Of a stretch of DNA of 64,000 nt, positions 23,880-34,834 are shown piece by piece; the first letter of the stretch is position 1; every line of letters begins with the position of its first letter. The DNA lies in NCBI RefSeq assembly GCF_046630445.1, contig NC_092340.1:23448001-23512000 (forward strand), in the 5' to 3' direction. The notes below the pieces were generated by a model. It worked only from the letters and a program-made list of their open reading frames with translations. It was not told the DNA's origin and ran no database searches. A program made the position numbers and the translations under genes. This DNA comes from Rutidosis leptorrhynchoides. Taxonomy: Eukaryota > Streptophyta > Magnoliopsida > Asterales > Asteraceae.

Positions 23880-24460
23880 GACGTACGGGATTGAGATGAG
23901 GTAAACGATTTAGAAGACATGTTTGGGTCGGTTCAAGGAGATGGGTCAAGCCAAGGTTTGCTTTTTGCCGGGATTTAAGGTTTGATGTCAAAGGAAGCTT
24001 CTTGTTCCGACGCTTCAAGGTTTTTGTTTATGCTAATCGTGCGGGTAAACAGGAACGGTTTGAGCAGGTGGAGGGTAAGTTGTTGAAGCCCGGGTCGGAG
24101 AACAAGAAGGCTTCTCAGGCGGCGGATAAATTAAGCATCTTGTGAGCTTCTTGTTTAGCATTATTCTTTTGAGTGTAGTTGGTATTGGTTGATATTTTTC
24201 TTGTATGGTTTAATTTCTTTGTTTAGTTCATTTTAGTGCAAGTTTATTTTGGTCTGTGTTGTGTTATGGTTTGTTTTGGTCTCTTCATTTAGGAACAACT
24301 CGTTTTCGAGATAGTTTAGGTTAGGCAGTTCGTTTTCTTTGCTTTCTAGTTGCGAGACTTGCCGTTATGCTGCATCTGCTTGTTTGAGTTATTCGCTTTT
24401 TTTCTTTTGACGAAAGACTTTGTTATTTATGAAGTTTTTGTTTTCTTGTAAAAAAAACAT
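23880..24460 (+). other. Unrecognised coding-like fragment with A tail
   Basis: A frame of about 85 codons ends at 24143. It is basic and of normal composition ('FLFRRFKVFVYANRAG', 'QVEGKLLKPGSENKKASQ'), followed by about 300 bp and an A8 run. This looks like the 3' end of a transcribed unit, perhaps a LINE or processed copy. I cannot name it and see no target duplication. Confidence 0.3.
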
Positions 24461-25249
24461 GTTACTTAGGAGTTGTAAATTAAATTAAATTTTTACTCTT
24501 ACCTTAATGTTATAGTTTTTTGTCAAAAATAAATAAATAAAAAATCCAAGCTTTTAAAATTAAAAAAAGTACCCTTAAAGTAAAAAAAAGGCCAACGCAA
24601 ATTCAGGTTTGTCAGTTACCAAAATAACCCTTTTATGAATAGTTTTAAACCTAATTCGAGTTATTTGCCTTAGCCCTTGACATTTTAAATAAGACGGGCC
24701 ATGCCATGAGCCTATTTTCTTTATAAAGTTTCTTAGGCTTAGCCAGTAAAAAAAAAAAAGAGCCCAAATATTTTACTCGGGCCAAAATAATATGATGCCA
24801 GCTTTGTGTATGTCGCCATCAACTCATCAAGTGACCGATAACGTTGAGAGGCGTTGGCTTCTAAGTTCTAACCATGAAAACCTTGAGTGCATTACTTTGA
24901 AATAGACCTCGCTCTATCTTAAGAATCGCCTTGCCTCATTGCTGGTATTTTGAGGTTGAGTTATCACTTAAATTAACAGTTATAATATAATATTGTGAGT
25001 TCCAAACAAGACCCACTAACTGCAATTAGGAGTCGCTTAATAAAAGTACTGACTAAAGGCAAACATTAAAAAATAATAAAACATAATAAAGATAATGTAA
25101 GATACGTAAAATGAACATGATAATTGATTGATTTAGTCAATGGTAACATAAGACTTAGTTAAGTGACCCGTAAATTCATGGGTTTGATTGAAAACATTAT
25201 TATAGATTGATGGTACATAAATATTAAGGTGATAAAAATATTACTATAA
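24461..25249. other. Unassigned sequence
   Basis: No gene. A small hairpin 'gacccgtaaattcatgggt' near 25162 recalls a Helitron 3' end, but the flanking bases do not fit. Confidence 0.5.
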
Positions 25250-25977
25250 ACCTTTATATACTAAATGTGATGGGAATGAGTGTAGTTTCAGTTATATCGG
25301 AATGTAGTTTTGAGTTTGCGTTCACATTACAAACGGTCCCTCAACTTCGGCTATATTTACACAACGACTCCTCAAGTTTACACTTTCTCAGGGGTTAAAA
25401 GTGTAAATATATAATTTCATTAAAATAAAAGAAACTAATTCCACCCGAATTTATAACAGGCCCTATCTTCTCGCTCGGTGCGAGTTAAATTTTTTCGAGA
25501 CCACCGTTTAATTACGAAAAATTTTACAAACCCAACGGGACTAACTATACGCGAAACGGACAATTTTTTAAAAAAACGCTAAGCACATCTACAACCCGTA
25601 TCTTCCCGCTCGCCACGAGTTAAATTTTTTCGACGGCAGCGTCAGACTCGAAATAATTTTATGAACAAAACGAAACTAACCACGTTCGAAACGGACACTT
25701 TTTAAAAAACGCTAAATACAACGACAGCCCGTATCTTTCTGCTCGCCGCGAGTTAAATTTTTCCGAAAGCACCATTACACTCGAAAAAATTTATTGAACA
25801 AAACAAAACTAACTACGTTCGAAACGGATACTTTTTAAAAAACGCTTAACACAACGACATTTAAAACGGCGCTTAACACATGGGCCGTGTTCCCCTCTGT
25901 AAATATACAACGCTACGTTAAATATGAATACGCAGTCCGAAAGCCCCCGCTGCATCGCGTGGACCGGACCGAACTAG
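25250..25977 (+). mobile_element. Non-autonomous Helitron-like element with triplicated unit
   Basis: Ends in a hairpin-like GC block (ccccgctgcatcgcgtgg) and then CTAG before T at 25978, as Helitrons do. It is similar throughout to 37037-37602. The left end (near 'tttatatactaaatg') lacks a clean TC start. The middle holds three tandem copies of a 133-135 bp unit starting at 25464, 25599 and 25732 ('tatcttctcgctc...gagttaaattttttc'). Confidence 0.6.
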
Positions 25978-26285
25978 TTCATGATCATATTGCATACACA
26001 AAACAAAAGCATCCAATGAGATATAACATAGAAAATACTAAAACAATGAAAATTTAAGACTTCTCAATCTTCATCTCAACCAACATCTTCTTAATCTATT
26101 TCATCTGGAAAATTACGATCAAAATGTCCCGCTTTTGGAAACTTATCAGTAGATTTCAAAATTAGACATGTGTGCATGAGGGATGCCATGTTTCTTAGAT
26201 TGAATTGTGCAAACAACTGCAATGTCGAAGATGATATTACACCTATATACTATTAGACAAAGTTTTACGATAGTAACGCAATAGT
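25978..26285. other. Unassigned sequence left of TRIM
   Basis: No gene seen. The last five bases, atagt, are the TRIM target duplication. Confidence 0.5.
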
Positions 26286-26419
26286 TGTTAGAGGATTATG
26301 TTAGGCCCAAGTCTTGTGGGTTTGGGTCCATTAGGGTTTACAAGTTTATTAGGGTTTGTGTATGTACTATAAATATGCCATGAATATTGAATAATAGGCA
26401 CCAGTTCTATTCTCTTACA
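26286..26419 (+). repeat. TRIM 5' LTR
   Basis: 134 bp, TG...CA, with TATA-like TATAAATAT at 26368-26376. Confidence 0.9.
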
Positions 26420-26433
26420 TGGTATCCGAGCCA
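26420..26433 (+). other. TRIM primer binding site
   Basis: TGGTATCCGAGCCA directly after the LTR; one base from the usual initiator-Met pattern TGGTATCAGAGC. Confidence 0.8.
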
Positions 26434-26827
26434 TATGATCCTGGTGGAACCAGGTCCTCCTAAAACAATCCTCCTAAAACAATCGCTACCGCCGTTTTCA
26501 ATTATCATCATTTTTTTTTCAGCCACATCATCTCATCTATAGGTTGTAAATTTGCTATCCTTTTCTTCTAATTAATCTTTTTTACCACCGTCACGATTCA
26601 CTACGCATGCTCCATAATAATCCCTTTTTTATTGTTTTCTTTGTGCTACCAATTTGTTATCGTTAGAAAACAGCACTCAAAAAAATAATAATAATACTTT
26701 TCGTTTTTTGTTTCTCTCATTTAAAGACCCGGTTGATTTTTTCAATTAAAGAGACACACAAAAAAAGCCACCGTGATGAACCGCATATTTCGACGGTGAT
26801 CAGTATTAAACCGCAAATTTCGTATCT

Positions 26828-27141
26828 TGTTATAATATATAAATATATATATATATAAATGGATAGTCAATTATTGATACACAAAAGCAATATTATTGTA
26901 TTACCTAAACTTGTGATATTTTTGCTATAAATAGCCATGAATGCAAGCATTAAACTTGCACCATTTTCTCATACTTACAAAGTGTTTCTTTCTTTCTCTC
27001 CATTATCATCTTTGTTCTTACACTTCATTATTAGCATTCTTAATTAAGAATCAAACCACTAAAGGTAGTTATAAGCCTACTGAATTATAACATCAAGAAT
27101 CAAACCACTAAAGGTAGTTATAAGCCTACTGAATTATAACA
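26828..27141 (+). repeat. Copia 5' LTR
   Basis: 314 bp. The last 98 bp are two copies of a 49-bp unit (27044-27092, 27093-27141) that includes the terminal ATAACA; the 3' LTR has the same duplication. Confidence 0.93.
26926..26934 (+). promoter_or_regulatory. TATA box of Copia 5' LTR
   Basis: TATAAATAG, repeated in the 3' LTR at 32481-32489. Confidence 0.7.
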
Positions 27142-27568
27142 CGTTATCAGCACGATAATCTTAATACTAATTATGGTTGGCTCTGCCACCTAAATGATAT
27201 ATGGTCGGTTATACCACCTGAATAATATATGGTCGACACTGTCGTCTAATTATCATTTATGTTATTAACATTTATATTTCAATTATCTAACATTTATATG
27301 GCCGACACTGTCGCCTAATTATCATTTATGTTACTAACATTTATATTTCTATTATCTAACATTTATATGGCCGACACTGTCGCCTAATTATCATTTATGT
27401 TTACTAATATTTATATTTATGTTATATAACATTTATTAATGATTGCTTACATATGGTCGACACTGTCACCTACTTATCATTTGTGTTATATTAAATTTAT
27501 GTTTATTGTTTATATACTTATGAATATAAAGTGACTATAATTTATCATGTTGTTTGTTTTAATAGAAA
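27142..27568 (+). repeat. Copia leader with four-fold repeat
   Basis: The region after the LTR begins CGTTATCAGCACGATAATC, where the primer site should be; I cannot name the tRNA. Four copies of 'atatggycgacactgtcrcc' followed by AT-rich spacer start at 27227, 27296, 27365 and 27451 (periods 69, 69, 86). Confidence 0.85.
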
Positions 27569-28603
27569 ATGTCGAATCTGAAAAAGCTTAAATTTACTCC
27601 TTTAGAATCAACTGGAAACAACTACATGTCATGGGTTATAAAAGTAAAAATGCATCTTAAATCAATGGGCATTCTTGAAGCCATAAATGAAAACAACACT
27701 TGTTCTGAAAAAGAACAAGCAACGGCATGTTGCTTTATTCATCAACATATTGATGAATGCTTACAAAATAATTATGTGACTGTAGAAGATCCCCATGTTT
27801 TATGGGAAGGTCTCAAAAGCAGATTCAATAATCAAAGAGAAATTTTACTTCCAGCTGCTATGGAACAATGGAGAACATTAAGGTTCCAAGACTTTAAGAA
27901 AGTAAATGAATATAGCTCAGCTCTGTATAATACATGTTCACAACTTAAATTCTGTGGACATGAAATAAGTGATGCAGACATGATGGAGAAAACTTTCTCC
28001 ACAATGAATGCTGCAAACATCACAGTGCAAAGAAATTTGAGAATGCTAAAGTTCAAAACATATCCTAAACTTAATTCATATCTCTTAGTTGCAGAGCAAA
28101 ATGATGAGCTATTAATGAAAAATCAGCAATCCCGTCCTACTGGTACACTTGCAATCGATGAAGCAAATACTGCAAATAATTATAAACAGGGACAAGGACG
28201 CGGGCAAGGTCGTGGTTATAATAACCATCACCATCATCATGCCAAAAGCCATAACTATGGTAGAAATCATCCTTATGGTAATGGTAATCGGCGAGGACGT
28301 GGTCGTGGTCGTGGCCGTGGTGGTCAAAGAAATAATAATCCACGAAAATATAAATATCAACCACAAAACAAGCCCACTAAACAAGATGTTGAAGAAAATT
28401 CTTCTAAAAATTCTGAAGAATCTTGCTACAGATGTGGTAGAATGGGCCACTGGGCTGATACTTGCCGAACATCTAAACATCTTGTTAAGATGTATCAGGA
28501 TTCGCTGAAAGATAAAGAAAAGGAAGTAAACTTTGTGGATAACGTCGATCCAACAGTCACTGAGAAACCATCTGATTTATATGAAGATTTCTTGAATGTT
28601 TAA
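27569..28603 (+). CDS. Copia gag, intact
   Basis: 344 residues from ATG to TAA. The N-terminal part is a Copia gag domain ('NNYMSWVIKVKMHLKSMG', 'LWEGLKSRF', 'QWRTLRFQDFKKVNEY', 'YLLVAEQNDELL'). Then come a Gly/Arg/His-rich basic stretch (about residues 205-265), likely to bind RNA, and the CCHC zinc knuckle CYRCGRMGHWADTC (about 289-302). It forms the particle shell. It is closed by its own stop in the same frame as pol, so pol needs read-through, reinitiation or another route. It is the only structural retroelement gene here without a break. Confidence 0.93.
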   Translation: MSNLKKLKFTPLESTGNNYMSWVIKVKMHLKSMGILEAINENNTCSEKEQATACCFIHQHIDECLQNNYVTVEDPHVLWEGLKSRFNNQREILLPAAMEQWRTLRFQDFKKVNEYSSALYNTCSQLKFCGHEISDADMMEKTFSTMNAANITVQRNLRMLKFKTYPKLNSYLLVAEQNDELLMKNQQSRPTGTLAIDEANTANNYKQGQGRGQGRGYNNHHHHHAKSHNYGRNHPYGNGNRRGRGRGRGRGGQRNNNPRKYKYQPQNKPTKQDVEENSSKNSEESCYRCGRMGHWADTCRTSKHLVKMYQDSLKDKEKEVNFVDNVDPTVTEKPSDLYEDFLNV

Positions 28604-28750
28604 GTTGTGTGTCTTTCGAAAAATAAACGATTTAATATCGTCTGTCTTTGTCATTATGTTTGCTAAATGTTTCAGTACTATCTATTTGCGTGTAAAATAT
28701 TGTGTAATATTAATGTACTCACTATTTATTTCTTATATATGAAGTTCAAT
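28604..28750 (+). other. gag-pol junction of Copia element
   Basis: 147 bp in frame with both genes, starting gttgtgtg right after the gag TAA and T-rich before the pol ATG near 28751. It contains in-frame stops early on and could be an intron or a translational gap; sequence alone does not decide. Confidence 0.4.
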
Positions 28751-31700
28751 ATGAATTTTGCTGGAATACAACATCAATCAAGTGGTGGAGATCTCTGTAT
28801 AGCAGACAGTGGAACTACACACACTATACTTAAATCCGAGAAATATTTTATTGATCTAAAACCAACGGAAGGAACTATACATACAATATCAGGACCTGCT
28901 AACTTGATAAAAGGGATAGGAAAGGCAAATTTCATACTACCAAATGGTACAAAATTTTTAATAAATGATGCCTTATTTTCTCCCAAGTCAAGCAGAAATT
29001 TATTGAGTTTCTCCGACATATACCTTAACGGGTATGATTATCAGTCAGTGACAACAGAAAATGAGAAATATTTAAGTATCACTGACAAGAGTCATGTGGT
29101 TGAAAAACTGCCAAGACTTAGTTCTGGATTACATTATACACATATAAATGTACCAGAAATACATATGGTAGTTAACGAAAAATATATTGATCCTGGTGTA
29201 ATCAGTTTATGACATAACAGATTGGGCCATCCAGGATCAACAATGATGAAAAGAATTATTGAATGTACACATGGACATCCACTGAAGGATAGAAAAATCC
29301 TTCATGATACAATGGTTCCATGTATATCTTGCTCTCTTGGAAAATTGATAACTAGACCCTCACCACTTAAGGTTGAGAAAGAATCACTAATGTTTCTTGA
29401 AAGAATTCAAGGTGATATTTGTGGACCAATTCATCCACCATGTGGACCATTTAGATATTTCATGGTCCTAATAGACGCATCTAGTAGATGGTCTCATGTT
29501 TGTCTGTTATCAAGCCGTAATGTGGCATTTGAAAAATTTCTTGCCGAAATTATTAAATTGAGAGCACATTTTCCTGATTACATCATTAAAAAGGTGAGAC
29601 TTGATAATGCTGGTGAGTTTACATCTTAAGCATTTAATGACTATTGCATGTCTATAGGAATTGTTGTTGAACATTCTGTTGCTCATGTGCATACACAAAA
29701 TGGTTTAGCCGAGTCACTGATTAAACGTTTACAGTTAATCGCTAGACCATTGATAATGAGAACAAAACTCCCTGTATCTATATGGGGTCATGCAATTTTA
29801 CATGCTGCTGTATTGATTCGCATCAGACCAAGTGCAAGTCATAAATATTCCCCCCTACAACTTGCTTTTGGTCAAGAGCCAAATATTTCCCACCTTAGAA
29901 CATTTGGTTGTGCAGTATATGTTCCAATTGCGCCACCACAACGTACAAAAATGGGTCCTCAAAGGAGGTTGGGAATATATATTGGATATGAAACATATTC
30001 AATCATAAGGTATATTGAACCTATGACAGGTGATGTTTTTACAGCACGTTTTGCTGATTGTTATTTTAATGAAACATTGTTTCCTAGATTAGGGGGAGAA
30101 ATAAAAAATAAAGAAAATGATGTTTCATGGTGTGAACCTCAATTAAAGTATCTTGATCCTCGCACAAAAGAATGCGAGATAGAAGTTCAAAAGATAATGC
30201 ATATGCAAGAACTTGCAAATCAATTACCTGATGCATTCACAGATACAAAAAGGGTGACTAAATCATATATACCAGCAGTTAATACTCCAGCTCGAGTTGA
30301 GATTCCAAATCGGAAAACTGATAATGTAGTCACTCAAGAATATATGCCACGTCTGAAACGTGGGAGACCAGTTGGTTCCAAAGATAAAAATCCTCGAAAA
30401 AGAAAATCAGCTGATAATAAAGTAAAAGAAAGTGTTCAAGAAGAACCACAAATCAGTACTCCTACTGCAGAGGAGATTGATGATGTCAATACAGAAATTG
30501 CAATCAATTATGCACATTCAAAAATATTATGGAACCGAAATAAAATGAAAAATCTTGATGAGAAATTTTCATTTCATGTTGCATATGACATCATGAATAA
30601 TGATGATGATCCAGAACCAACATCTATGGTTGAATGTTAAAATAGACATGATTGGGCTCAATGGAAAGAAGCAATACGAGCTGAATTAGAATCACTCAAT
30701 AAAAAAAAAAGTTTTCGGATCCATCATTCTCACTCCTAAAGATGTGAAACCTGTAGGATACAGATGGATTTTTGTCCGAAAAAGAAATGAGAAAAATGAA
30801 GTTACAAGGTATAAAGCTAGACTTGTAGCTCAAGGTTTTTCTCAAAGACCGGGAATTGATTATGAAGAAACTTATTCCCCTGTTATGGATGCAATTACTT
30901 TTAGATACTTAATCAGCCTGGCAGTTTCTAAAAATTTAGAAATGCATCTCATGGATGTTGTGACTGCTTATCTATATGGATCACTTGATAGTGATATATA
31001 TATGAAGATACCTGAAGGATTTAAGGTACCAGAAGCATCAAATGCAAAACCCAAAGAAATGTATTCGATTAAATTACAAAGGTCTTTATATGGGTTAAAA
31101 CAATCGGGACGTATGTGGTATAACCGATTAAGTGATTACTTGATAAGAAAAGGGTATACAAATAACCTTACTTGTCCTTGTGTTTTCATTAAGAAAACAA
31201 CATCCGGATATGTGATCATAGTTGTTTATGTTGATGATCTTAACATCATAGGTACAAATAAAGAGATCCATGAAGCCATTCAACTTCTAAAGAAAGAATT
31301 TGAAATGAAAGATATCGAAAAAACCAAGTATTGCCTTGGTTTACAAATTGAGCATATGCCTAATGGCTTACTTGTATATCAAACAACATATACTGAAAAG
31401 ATTTTGAAATGTTTCAATATGGACAAGGCAAAACCATTAAGTACTCCTATGGTTGTTAGATCACTCAATGTTGAAACTGATCCATTTCGTCCATGTGAAG
31501 ATCATGAAGATATTCTTGGACCAGAAGTACCATATCTTAGTGCAATTGGAGCTCTTATGTATCTTACAAATTGTACAAGACCTGACATTTCTTTTGCAGT
31601 TAATTTGTTGGCAAGGTTCAGCTCTGCTCCTACCAAAAGACACTAGAATGGGATCAAACACATATTTCGATACCTTCGAGGAACTACTGATTTAGAATTA

Positions 31701-32225
31701 TTTTATTCTAACGAATCAAAACAAGATTTGGTTGGTTATGCTGATGCAGGTTATTTATCTGATCCACATAAAGCTACATCTCAAACTGTATATGTATTCC
31801 TAAATGGAGGTACTGCAATATCATGGCATTCTAAAAAACAAACACTTGTTGCTACATCATCAAATCATGCCGAAGTGATTGCATTACATGAAGCTACTCG
31901 GGAATGTTTTTGGTTGAGATCAATGACACAAATCATTACTGATTCTTGTGGACTAGAACGCGATAAAAGTCCAACAATTATCTATGAAGATAATGCAGCT
32001 TGCATAGCACAGATGAAAGAAGGGTATATCAAAAGTGACCGAACCAAACACATACCTCCTAGATTCTTCTCATACACTCAAAATCTCATTAAGGACAACG
32101 AGATTGAAATGAGATATGTTCAATCCAGCAAAAACTCTGCTGATCTTTTCACAAAAGCACTTCCAACTGCTATTTTCAGAACACACGTTCATAACATTGG
32201 CATGAGACATGTTCAAAAGATGTAA
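28751..32225 (+). pseudogene. Copia pol: protease, integrase, RT, RNase H
   Basis: The protease has the active site 'CIADSGTTHTIL' (DSG). Integrase has the HHCC motif (HNRLGHPGSTM ... CISCSLGK) and core residues at 'GDICGPIH', 'LDNAGEF' and 'NGLAESLIKRLQ'. RT has 'ARLVAQGFSQRPGIDYEETY', 'MDVVTAYLYGSLD' and the catalytic YVDD. RNase H has 'GYADAGYLSDP' and 'SSNHAEVIALHEATRE'. Breaks are TGA at 29210 (old TGG), TAA at 29627 (old CAA), one extra A in the A10 run at 30701-30710, and TAG at 31644 (old TGG). Otherwise the length is complete. Confidence 0.94.
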
Positions 32226-32377
32226 CAACTGAAGCGATGTCTACTTGAGGGGGAGTCAACTCCATGCTGCACTCTTTTTCCCTTAGATAAAGTTTTTTTC
32301 CCACTGGGTTTTCTTTAGCAAGGTTTTTAACGAGGCAGTAACTTACAGTTGATCTTAAACAAACAAAATTGCTATCC

Positions 32378-32386
32378 AAGGGGGAG
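32378..32386 (+). other. Copia polypurine tract
   Basis: AAGGGGGAG directly before the 3' LTR. Confidence 0.9.
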
Positions 32387-32696
32387 TGTTATAATATATA
32401 AATATATATATAAATGGATAGTCAATTATTGATACACAAAAGTAATATTATTGTATTACCTAAACTTGTGATATTTTTGCTATAAATAGCCATGAATGCA
32501 AGCATTAAACTTGCACCATTTTTTCACACTTACAAAGTGTTTCTTTCTTTCTCTCCATTATCATCTTTGTTCTTACACTTCATTATTAGCATTCTTAATC
32601 AAGAATCAAACCACTAAAGGTAGTTATAAGCCTACTGAATTATAACATCAAGAATCAAACCACTAAAGGTAGTTATAAGCCTACTGAATTATAACA
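32387..32696 (+). repeat. Copia 3' LTR
   Basis: 310 bp, same 49-bp terminal duplication (32599-32647, 32648-32696) and TATA box as the 5' LTR. Confidence 0.93.
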
Positions 32697-33103
32697 TATC
32701 TTATTTTGTAGTTTTCTTTTCTATTTTTTTTTTTAATATGTCAACTTTCTAGCAATAATAATCGGCGTGGGGATGAGCCGCCTAGCTTGACTAGGTTCCA
32801 AACCCCAAAAAAAAATAGAATAGTGTCAAAAAAATATATATTTGCAGCGTTGATGAAGGTTGTTTATGTCGACAGAGTTCCTTGCCCAAGTCCTGCTCAA
32901 TCATTAGGCAAAGCAAATGCCACGACGTATAAAAAAAAACGTTACGGAAAAGGAAACGCAGTCAAGCAAGACACAACGATATCAGCAAAATCAGTCTATC
33001 TGGTGCAACAAATGAAAAAAATTAGAGTTTATTTTATTTCTTTAATTTAATATTTAATGTTTTGTTCCAGTCCGAACTTTCGCGATTTCGCCGTTCGGAC
33101 TGC

Positions 33104-33110
33104 GGGGGAG
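33104..33110 (+). other. TRIM polypurine tract
   Basis: GGGGGAG directly before the TRIM 3' LTR. Confidence 0.8.
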
Positions 33111-33244
33111 TGTTAGAGGATTATGTTAGGCCCAAGTGTTGTGGGTTTGAGTCCATTAGGGTTTACAAGTTTATTAGGGTTTGTGTATGTACTATAAATA
33201 TGCCATGAATATTGAATAATAGGCACCGGTTCTATTATCTTACA
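33111..33244 (+). repeat. TRIM 3' LTR
   Basis: 134 bp, four differences from 26286-26419, followed by the duplication atagt. Confidence 0.9.
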
Positions 33245-33769
33245 ATAGTAACCCTTCTATGCTTTAAAACCTTGTACACCGCACAGAAACAGTTGTACCC
33301 ACTACGCCACTACTGAGCTACAGTGTTTTTTTTTTTCCTTTTTTAAAAATTCTTCTCCCCATTCTCCCATATACTGTTTACTAAAGGACTGTACAAAAAT
33401 GTTGCCCCCATTTTTTTAAACTAATTTTTATCAAAAATTCTTTTACAAATTTAACCTAAATGTCACAGAAAAATTATTACATGAAAAATATAATAAATAG
33501 ATTAACAAACAAATAAGAAAAAATGTGGAACTAAATAATAGTTACGATTTTATTCGTGTAGCAGTCGTTCCACTCCCATGAAGAACCTGCACATTTCGCC
33601 AACATAGCTTCAAATTTAAGAAACACCAACACAAATTTTCTAAAACCCAACATAAATATCAATAACAACCAAAAGGGAATATAATAACCATAACAAAAAA
33701 AAAAAAAAAAAAAGAGAGAGACTGGAAATTAATTGAGGTAACAATACCAAATTCAAGTACTAAATCTGG
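33245..33769. other. Unassigned sequence with A-box-like motif
   Basis: No gene. On the minus strand near 33318-33290 'GTAGCTCAGTAGTGG' resembles a tRNA A box, but the downstream B box is poor. Ends with the target duplication of the next element. Confidence 0.4.
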
Positions 33770-34692
33770 CAACGGCTTTTCTCGCTTTTTGTGTTAATAA
33801 GGTCTGCCCTTCGATTCTGGCAACGGCCTCTTCTCTTCAGACTCTCTGTTACATCTTCACTTCTCCAGGCGGCGATCCCGTTATCGGGATCTGGGTTTGA
33901 TGGGTTCTAGGGTTTGGTTCGACGGGCTAGGGTTTCGTTGCTTGTTTTGTGGGTCCTCTTGACTGCCGTCGGACTTTCCTGTTCTCAGTCGCCGTTCGGT
34001 TTCCGACGGTGATGGCAGGCGACGAATTCCGGTGCCAGAATTCTGCTATCACTACATGTATGATACGGCTCTGTTTATGGGTTCCTTGTTCGTTTGCGGT
34101 TTTTAGGGCGTAGACTGGCGTGTCAGTGTTGAAATCCGGTGGACTCCGGTGGAGTCCGGTGGTTTCCGGCGGACTCCGGCGGAGTCCGGTGGTGTCTGGG
34201 GTCCACGGATTTGTAAATCTTTCAAAATCTCGGTGAAAATGGCTTGGCTTCTATTGGTTTGTCCGCATGATTGGTACCTTTTGATTGTCGTTACATTGGT
34301 GTGTTCATACTTTTCCCGTAGCCGAGTCTGTTCGGGTGGACTCGGTGTTGTTGCTGGCGTGTGTTGATTTAGTTGACCTCGGAAAATAGGCCTCGGGTTT
34401 GTTGCTGCTGGAGTGCCTGGCGTTCATTTTTGTGTGCGACTGTTGAGTAGTAGTGTTTGCGCGGTTGAATACGAGCTCGGTTTTATGATATATTTAGATT
34501 TAGGTTTGGTGGTTACACGTTGTGTTGTCATTTCATTTTCAATTAGCTCGTTCTCTTTCAATCTGTGTACTCGTCCTGTGTGTAGGACGATAAGAGCGAG
34601 CTCTTTCAATTTCAATCATTGTCATTTGTATGTTCCACCGGATCTTTACGATCTTCTTATATATATATATTAATATTTTTGCCGAAAAAAAG
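33770..34692 (+). mobile_element. Non-autonomous LINE-derived element
   Basis: 923 bp ending 'tttttgccgaaaaaaa', as plant L1 3' ends do, and flanked by a 13-bp duplication gtactaaatctgg (33757-33769, 34693-34705). The 5' part is GC-rich (gcggcgatcccgttatcggg) like an L1 5' UTR. There is no RT or endonuclease. It looks like an internally deleted LINE that kept both ends, or a SINE-like parasite of LINEs. Confidence 0.75.
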
Positions 34693-34834
34693 GTACTAAA
34701 TCTGGATATAGATTGTAAAATGAATAAAGGTGAATATGCAAAATTAATAAGCGTGCCCTCATCTCATCTTTCAAAAAGTGTATTGGAAATCTTTGTTTTT
34801 TAAATAGAGTAATTCTTGTTGTTCCAAGCTATTA

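Larger units (their letters stand above)
26828..32696 (+). mobile_element. Ty1/Copia element, full length
   Basis: 5869 bp, TGTTATAATATA...AATTATAACA, flanked by the perfect duplication tatct (26823-26827, 32697-32701). LTRs differ by only a few substitutions and a TA-tract length change, so this is one of the youngest insertions here. Gag is intact. Pol is in Copia order (protease, integrase, RT, RNase H) with three stops and one frameshift. I cannot assign the lineage firmly. Confidence 0.95.
26286..33244 (+). mobile_element. TRIM-type element split by a Copia insertion
   Basis: Two 134-bp LTRs (26286-26419, 33111-33244; TGTTAGAGG...CTTACA, four differences) are flanked by the duplication atagt (26281-26285, 33245-33249). 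A Met-tRNA-like primer site follows the left LTR and a GGGGGAG polypurine tract precedes the right one. Subtracting the Copia element leaves 1085 bp, in the size range of terminal-repeat retrotransposons in miniature. The inside has no RT, protease or integrase; a frame at 32787-33050 is not recognisable. It must be mobilised by another element's enzymes. Confidence 0.88.

Noticed and set aside
25139..25180. Possible further Helitron 3' end
   Set aside because: The hairpin is there, but it is followed by CTAA then G, not T, and no matching 5' end was found.
33290..33318. A-box-like motif of a SINE
   Set aside because: No convincing B box at the right distance and no target duplication.
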